Of a stretch of DNA of 25,370 nucleotides, positions 21,109 to 25,370 are shown piece after piece (the first letter of the stretch is position 1; each line of letters starts with the position of its first letter). The stretch covers positions 1 through 25,370 of the forward strand of contig JAEYEL010000048.1 of NCBI GenBank assembly GCA_023403475.1, written 5' to 3'. The position numbers and the translations under genes were made by a program. The notes under the pieces are model-generated. The model saw only the letters and a list, made by a program, of their open reading frames with translations. It was not told the DNA's origin and ran no database searches. Origin of the DNA: Actinomycetes bacterium. Lineage in GTDB: Bacteria > Actinomycetota > Coriobacteriia > Coriobacteriales > Eggerthellaceae.

Positions 21109-21232
21109 ACGAGCAACGGTGCGACGATCAAGCGCCACACCGCACGTCTTGTCATGAAAGACCGCGCCAGCTTCCTTTCACGAAGCAGCATGTTGACGCG
21201 ACCGCGCGCAAGCGCGCTGACTACTCCCCTGC
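21085..21232 (-). promoter_or_regulatory. yybP-ykoY manganese riboswitch
   Basis: On the minus strand the hallmark GGGGAGTAG lies at 21229-21221 and GTCAACA at 21197-21191, with a GC-rich stem (AGCGCGCTTGCGCGC) between them; the terminator hairpin follows. These are the conserved elements of the yybP-ykoY class, which binds Mn2+ and turns on exporters such as MntP. I judged it by motif and by its place before mntP; a covariance-model search was not possible. Confidence 0.8.
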
Positions 21233-21243
21233 GGGTTTGCGAT

Positions 21244-21252
21244 ATTCTAGCA
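21244..21252 (-). promoter_or_regulatory. Extended -10 box before the riboswitch
   Basis: TGCTAGAAT on the minus strand (TGn plus TAGAAT) lies 12 nt upstream of the riboswitch. No good -35; extended -10 promoters can do without one. Confidence 0.5.
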
Positions 21253-21284
21253 CATCAAGCGGAAAACACGGAAAGAAAGCGCGT

Positions 21285-22166
21285 TTACGCGAGAAGAATG
21301 TCTCCAACGCGCTTGAAGAACCCTTCGCACAGCAAATCATCCACAATCGACTCGAACAGGCTGCGCGCGACCCTTCCCCGGCCGGCCTTCGCCTCGAAGG
21401 CGTTGAGCCTATCGTACGCTTCGTCAAGCGAAACCCCCGAGGAAGCGAGGACGATGCGCAGCACTTCGGCCCGTTTTTGACGACGGGACCCCGTAAACGT
21501 GCTTTGACGCGCATAATGGGCGCTTCGACGCGTCGGATTGCCCGCCTCCCGTTTAAGCTGCGCGCCGTAATCGAGCAGCGCATAGTACCACGTGCGCGGA
21601 TCATCTTCGGGGCACGTCTGCGCAACAAGCGGCACCAGTTCCCTATCACTCACTTTTTCGCGACAAGGGAACAGGCAGTGGATGAACACCGCGCGAACGT
21701 TCGTCTCAAGGTAGACGGAAGGCTTGTTGTACGCGAACGCAACGACACCTGCTGCAGTGGCAGGGCCTATGCCTGGAAGCTTCTTAAGCTCCTCTTCCGT
21801 CTCCGGCAGCCTGCCGCCGAACCGTGCGGCGCATTCGTCGGCCGTCCGCTTCAACGCCAGCGCCCGACGGTTGTAGCCAAGACCTTGCCACAACTCGAGC
21901 ACCTCGGCGCTCGAGGCCGACGCAAGCGCATCGAGTGTGGGCAGAAGCGACATGAACCTTTCCCAATACCGCTCGACGCGCGCAACCTGGGTCTGCTGCA
22001 GCATCACCTCGGAAACAAGAACGGCATAGGGGTCTTCTATGTTGCGCCACGGCAAGTCGCGCCAATAACGCTTTCCCGCAACGCGAACCGCCCCCACGAA
22101 AGAGGCGCGGGAAAGCCCTTCTGCGGGCCATGCTGTGCCAAAAGGTTCTTCGGAGTTTCTAGGCAC
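21285..22166 (-). CDS. mutY: MutY-like adenine DNA glycosylase without the iron-sulfur cluster
   Basis: Removes A opposite 8-oxoG. The 293-residue protein has LPWRN, VSEVMLQQTQV with the catalytic Glu53, WQGLGYNRRA and the helix-hairpin-helix LPGIGPAT (130-137). At the catalytic Asp position (24 residues after the LPG start, as in E. coli) it has Glu154 in VYLETNVRAV, where MutY has DGN. The four C-terminal cysteines of the [4Fe-4S] cluster are missing and replaced by a basic segment (NPTRRSAHYARQSTF), and the NUDIX-like domain is absent. Cluster-free MutY relatives are known in anaerobes. GTG 22166 overlaps the Rrf2 gene by 8 bp, with AAGGAG upstream. The frame is open beyond it but inside that gene. 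Confidence 0.8.
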   Translation of the reverse strand: MPRNSEEPFGTAWPAEGLSRASFVGAVRVAGKRYWRDLPWRNIEDPYAVLVSEVMLQQTQVARVERYWERFMSLLPTLDALASASSAEVLELWQGLGYNRRALALKRTADECAARFGGRLPETEEELKKLPGIGPATAAGVVAFAYNKPSVYLETNVRAVFIHCLFPCREKVSDRELVPLVAQTCPEDDPRTWYYALLDYGAQLKREAGNPTRRSAHYARQSTFTGSRRQKRAEVLRIVLASSGVSLDEAYDRLNAFEAKAGRGRVARSLFESIVDDLLCEGFFKRVGDILLA

Positions 22167-22704
22167 ACGGCTCCTTCGCCGTCGCCGATGCGTGCAAAGA
22201 GGAACCCTTTTCTGAGTTGAGCGGCCTTTCGTCCGAGGCGGCGTCGCTGCAGTCGCACGACCCCAGATCAAACGCCATGGCCGCTTTGATCGCAGGATGA
22301 TCGACGCCCTTGTCGAACAGTCCTTCGAGCGTTATCTTGGAGAAATACTCGTTCAGAAGATGATCGGCCCCTCGCCATACTTTGTTGTACAGGCAGCTCT
22401 CGCTCTTCTCGCAGAACTGATCGTCTGCCGCGCATGAAGAAACGCTTACGGGACCTTGAACGGCCTGCAGAACATCGAGAATGGTGGTATCGCTTGGGTC
22501 GCAGCTCAGAGCGAACCCTCCGTGGGCGCCGCGAACCGTTTTGATGAGGCCGGCCTTCACCAGCTCATGCTGGATACTGCGCGCAAATGCGTAAGGTATG
22601 CTCTCTTCTTCGGCCACGTCCGAAACAGGCACGCGAGATTCCCCGCTCCGATACGCGGCGCGAAGAATCCTGCATGCATAGTCGCAGCGTCGAGTGATGT
22701 CCAT
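22159..22704 (-). CDS. Rrf2-family transcriptional regulator
   Basis: A 181-residue DNA-binding regulator. The N-terminal winged helix reads MDITRRCDYACRIL, then the family motif SIQHELVKAGLIKTVRGAHGG (quoted in part: HELVKAGLIKTVRGAHGG), then a dimerisation helix. Three cysteines, C91, C98 and C104 (C-X6-C-X5-C), sit where IscR and NsrR carry an iron-sulfur cluster, so redox, nitric oxide or cluster supply sensing is likely. A poorly conserved Cys-containing tail (GSCDCSD) follows. AAGGGAAA precedes the ATG at good distance. It is 52 bp after the AAA+-like gene and overlaps mutY, so the three may share a transcript. Confidence 0.9.
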   Translation of the reverse strand: MDITRRCDYACRILRAAYRSGESRVPVSDVAEEESIPYAFARSIQHELVKAGLIKTVRGAHGGFALSCDPSDTTILDVLQAVQGPVSVSSCAADDQFCEKSESCLYNKVWRGADHLLNEYFSKITLEGLFDKGVDHPAIKAAMAFDLGSCDCSDAASDERPLNSEKGSSLHASATAKEPCA

Positions 22705-22756
22705 AGCGTTTCCCTTTTCCCTCTTCGTTCCCTTGTCCCGCGCAGAAAACGTCCTG

Positions 22757-24328
22757 CTACTTCAGCAAGTCGTCGATACGCTCCAGATCTGCGCGAAAGC
22801 CTTTGACGACCTCGTCTTCCAATGCGTGGTACTCGTCCGATTCGAGCGGTTGGTAGGCGGCCAGCTTCTCGAACAGGTTCTCGCTCGTAACGGACACATA
22901 CTTTCGCGCCACCAAGCTTTCCTTGTACGCCTCTTCGATGGCCTCGCGCGCCGCCATGTAGATATCGTAACGGGGCATGCTGGCTGAATAGCGCACCAAG
23001 TCGCTGCGGTTGACGGCCCTTAAGGAAGGGTGCTCGCGCGCAATGTCCATCCAGATCTCCACGCGCTCTTCCGGTGTGGGAAGGTCGATATCTATAATCG
23101 ACATCGGCTCAAGCATATCCAGGAAGAACGGGTCTATTTCGACCGCATCCGACGCAGTTGCCAAAACGTACACGTCGGGATTATCCACGGCAGCGCGAAT
23201 GAGGTTCACAGCCTCGCGCGCGCCGCGCGAGAGCTGCGCGAACAGAAAGCCGCTGAGATCGTCGCCCATATCGGCGAACGGCGAAATCCATGTGTCTATA
23301 TCCTCTATTATGAGCACGGCGGCGCCCATGAACTCGCTGCGAGCGGCGTTCAGCTTCGGGGCGTTGTCGGTCTGGGCCATGACGCAGAGGATGGGCATCC
23401 CCTGAACGTTTTCCTCCATGCGCATCCTCAGCGCCGGCAAGCCGAGTTCCCCAAGCGTGGCCGCCATGAAGTGGTTGGCGTCTTCCCTTGCAGGAGAGCG
23501 GAACAGAAGCGTATCGACGGCAGGCATGCGGGAAAGCCCGTGCCGTGCGTTGAGCAGGCTCACAAGCTTCTGGAATTCGGGGTCTTCCTGCAGACCGAAG
23601 CCGAACTCGCGCATGGTCTTGACGGCGCTTCCATAACCCGCAAGATCGTCGTACGTAAGGCGATCCATGGAAGAGCTCATCTTGATGCCGGCTTCCTCGG
23701 CGGCGCGGCACAACGCGGAGGCCGCAGCATGCTGCTTGCCGGAAGAAGACCTCTTCTCGCCGTCTTCCGCCGAAGGCGAGCGGTCTTGCGCCGAAGCGTC
23801 CTTCTTCCTGCCCTCGCGCTTTTCCGCGTTATCCCCCTGCGCAGCCGATACGGCCGCAGCAAGGCTTTCGGACAAAGACGGTTCGGGTATGCGCTCCACC
23901 TTCATCAGACGAACGCCCGACCCAAGAACGTCTTGCGATATCATGTTGGTCATGTCTTCAAGATCGCTGCGGGAAAGCCCGAATTCCTCAAGCTTGCCCA
24001 GCGCCAACTCCTGAAGCTCGTCGGCGCATGCCGCCATCTCGTCCGAAGAGAGAAACGGCTCCAGTTTCTCGAAGATGTATTCGGCAAGCGAGCGTTCCTT
24101 GTTCCGACACGCCAAAGACCACGCCCGCTTCAGACCCTCCACAGCCGCCGTGTCGGGAGAGTTGGCACCTGCCTGCGCCTTCTCGAAGGCGGCCAAGTAC
24201 AAATGCATGCCCAAGACCGAATCACCGGCTTCGCATGCCTGTACGGCTCGGCGAAGATATTCCGCCGACGTGTTACCGCAGTCGTCTTCGTATCCAGACG
24301 CGTTGTTCATATCCGCGTTCTCCAACAT
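22757..24328 (-). CDS. AAA+-like protein with degenerate Walker A
   Basis: A 523-residue soluble protein. Residues 1-135 are helical and acidic, perhaps TPR-like. Residues 150-205 are a low-complexity charged linker. From about 210 on it follows the AAA+ plan: a helical LTYDDLAGYGSAVKTMRE segment, then LLFRSPAREDANHF (274-287) where the P-loop should be, with no Gly-Lys-Thr. The Walker B strand is intact (AAVLIIEDID, 336-345), followed by VYVLATASD (sensor 1) and an ELD-like PTPEERVEIW box plus the C-terminal helical lid. It therefore may bind no ATP or act as a structural partner. I know no function. ATG 24328 has GGAGGT 5 nt upstream. Confidence 0.8.
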   Translation of the reverse strand: MLENADMNNASGYEDDCGNTSAEYLRRAVQACEAGDSVLGMHLYLAAFEKAQAGANSPDTAAVEGLKRAWSLACRNKERSLAEYIFEKLEPFLSSDEMAACADELQELALGKLEEFGLSRSDLEDMTNMISQDVLGSGVRLMKVERIPEPSLSESLAAAVSAAQGDNAEKREGRKKDASAQDRSPSAEDGEKRSSSGKQHAAASALCRAAEEAGIKMSSSMDRLTYDDLAGYGSAVKTMREFGFGLQEDPEFQKLVSLLNARHGLSRMPAVDTLLFRSPAREDANHFMAATLGELGLPALRMRMEENVQGMPILCVMAQTDNAPKLNAARSEFMGAAVLIIEDIDTWISPFADMGDDLSGFLFAQLSRGAREAVNLIRAAVDNPDVYVLATASDAVEIDPFFLDMLEPMSIIDIDLPTPEERVEIWMDIAREHPSLRAVNRSDLVRYSASMPRYDIYMAAREAIEEAYKESLVARKYVSVTSENLFEKLAAYQPLESDEYHALEDEVVKGFRADLERIDDLLK

Positions 24329-24422
24329 GGCCCACCTCCATTCGCATAGCCATGAGGCTGCCGTTCGCAGCCGTTTTCCAAAACCTGCAAGCCTAATGGC
24401 ATTTTATCCACCGTGCGAACCT

Positions 24423-24452
24423 ATTACAGAATCGCACTCAGAAACATAGCAA
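24423..24452 (-). promoter_or_regulatory. Candidate promoter of the AAA+-like gene
   Basis: TTGCTA (24452-24447) and TGTAAT (24428-24423) on the minus strand with an 18-nt spacer, about 95 nt before the ATG. Confidence 0.4.
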
Positions 24453-24478
24453 TTCGTCACATCTGAGCAAAATCCGCT

Positions 24479-25228
24479 TTATTCCCACTCGAGAATTTCC
24501 CAGCCGCAGCGCTTCGCCGTGCGGGCAAGCGGCCGGTCGGGCGTGACCGCGAAGGCACGTTGCGCTGCGGCGAGCAGCGCACGGTCGGAATGATGGTCGC
24601 CGTAGGCGTAGGCAAGGCTCCAGCCGCCCTCGCCAAAGCGCGCGTCCGCAAGGCGCTTCAAAGCCGCCACCTTCTCGGCTCCTTCCACGGGCAGGCCTTC
24701 CACCTCGCGCGTGTAGACGCCCTCGGGGTTAACGCGCATACGCGTCGACACTTGCAACGAAAACGGATGGCGCCTCATGGCGCGCAGGATAATCGGCTCG
24801 AACGTGGCGGACACGACGACGACCTCGCAGCCTTCCGCCGCGCGCTCGCGCATGGCGGCATCGGCCTGCGCACGGAACAGCGATGCTATTTCGCCGTCGT
24901 AGAACTCGGCCAGAAAGCCGTCCACCTCTTCGCGCCGGCGCCCCTCGAACGCCGAGAACACAAGCGAGCGGACCCAGCTTTCGTTCTGGGGCAGGCGGAA
25001 CTTGTAGGCCGCAGCCCAAAGAGCGATGCGCGCGAGCACCGATTTCCCCAGCATGCCGCGCTTCATCAGGTAGAGCACGAGCAGAACCGGGGAGTTTCCG
25101 TTGATACAGGTTCCATCGAAGTCGAACACGGCAAGGCGAACGGGAACCCGACAGGCGTGCGCCGCCTCGCTTTCGGAATTCGATGAGTCTTCCGCTGCCG
25201 TTTCCGTCATATGTTCAAATTCGAGCAT
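24479..25228 (-). CDS. HAD-superfamily phosphatase, subfamily IB (SerB-like)
   Basis: A 249-residue phosphohydrolase. Motif I is FDFDGT with Asp36 as nucleophile and Asp38 as acid/base; motif II is VVVVSATFEP near residue 137; motif III is the Lys of GAEKVAALKR; motif IV is YAYGDHHSDRAL near residue 207, with the metal-binding Asp pair. A helical cap lies between motifs I and II, as in phosphoserine phosphatase-like and lipid-linked HAD-IB enzymes. The natural substrate is not predictable. Residues 1-29 are an acidic Ser-rich leader. ATG 25228 is used; the ribosome-binding site GGAAAGAG is weak, and ATG 25210 (MTETAAED) is an alternative. A strong promoter lies upstream. Confidence 0.88.
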   Translation of the reverse strand: MLEFEHMTETAAEDSSNSESEAAHACRVPVRLAVFDFDGTCINGNSPVLLVLYLMKRGMLGKSVLARIALWAAAYKFRLPQNESWVRSLVFSAFEGRRREEVDGFLAEFYDGEIASLFRAQADAAMRERAAEGCEVVVVSATFEPIILRAMRRHPFSLQVSTRMRVNPEGVYTREVEGLPVEGAEKVAALKRLADARFGEGGWSLAYAYGDHHSDRALLAAAQRAFAVTPDRPLARTAKRCGWEILEWE

Positions 25229-25308
25229 GAGCCGCTCTTTCCAGAGAGTCGCGCGTCCTTACAGGTGCGCCAACCCTCGCTTTCGTCGGTACAGTCACTG
25301 AACTGATT

Positions 25309-25337
25309 ATTGTACCTTGTAATCCCACGAGTTCCAA
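25309..25337 (-). promoter_or_regulatory. Promoter of the HAD phosphatase gene
   Basis: TTGGAA (25337-25332), 17 nt, TACAAT (25314-25309) on the minus strand: a good sigma-70 match, giving a leader of about 75 nt. Confidence 0.65.
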
Positions 25338-25370
25338 GGGGTTTTCCGGAACGCAAGATTGCGCTAACGG

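Noticed and set aside
21040..21138. 33-residue extension of MntP
   Set aside because: It would be translated from the terminator and riboswitch; the six-helix MntP fold begins at ATG 21039.

Overview
The window is high-GC bacterial DNA whose gene content points to a gut-type anaerobe of the Coriobacteriia, most likely family Eggerthellaceae. The pointers are a Coriobacteria-style [NiFe] uptake hydrogenase locus, a licAB-like choline locus, a proline/glutamine-rich one-TM envelope protein and an iron-sulfur-free MutY. This placement is inferred from gene content and style, not from a database search. No rRNA, tRNA, CRISPR array or recognisable insertion sequence was found.

Left part (1-9.9 kb): a choline-locus operon runs leftwards (LicB-like permease, then the first 31 codons of a LicA-like kinase). 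Three unrelated tandem-repeat arrays lie in and around it. Divergent from it is gltX, followed 13 nt later by a secreted-domain membrane protein, then a PaaI-type thioesterase. A second EamA exporter and mfd form an overlapping operon on the minus strand and converge on the thioesterase.

Middle part (9.9-15.0 kb) is the most accessory-looking stretch. It holds a frameshifted ribbon-helix-helix antitoxin with a field of operator-like repeats and no obvious toxin, a DUF4143-type ATPase with a 15-bp inverted repeat over its leader, a DUF1847 metal-binding protein, a second ATPase with a winged-helix tail, and nth. Two copies of a 59-bp dispersed repeat lie at 10471 and 12583. A 449-bp gene-free gap after nth carries three copies of another AT-rich motif.

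Right part (15.0-25.4 kb): hyaA-hyaB-hyaC, then a run of three hairpins, then a small membrane protein and the maturation protease hyaD, all on the minus strand. Together they should make a periplasm-facing, membrane-anchored H2-oxidising enzyme; the hyp genes for cofactor assembly are not in the window. Next come mntP with a yybP-ykoY manganese riboswitch and an intrinsic terminator, a mutY/Rrf2 overlapping pair, a large AAA+-like protein whose Walker A motif is degenerate, and a HAD phosphatase.

The points most worth following are: the repeat-studded lic locus, the A6 frameshift in the antitoxin, the paired 59-bp repeats, the hairpin cluster inside the hydrogenase operon, a Pro-to-Cys change at the medial iron-sulfur cluster of HyaA, the Asp-to-Glu change in the catalytic position of MutY, and the pseudo-AAA+ protein.
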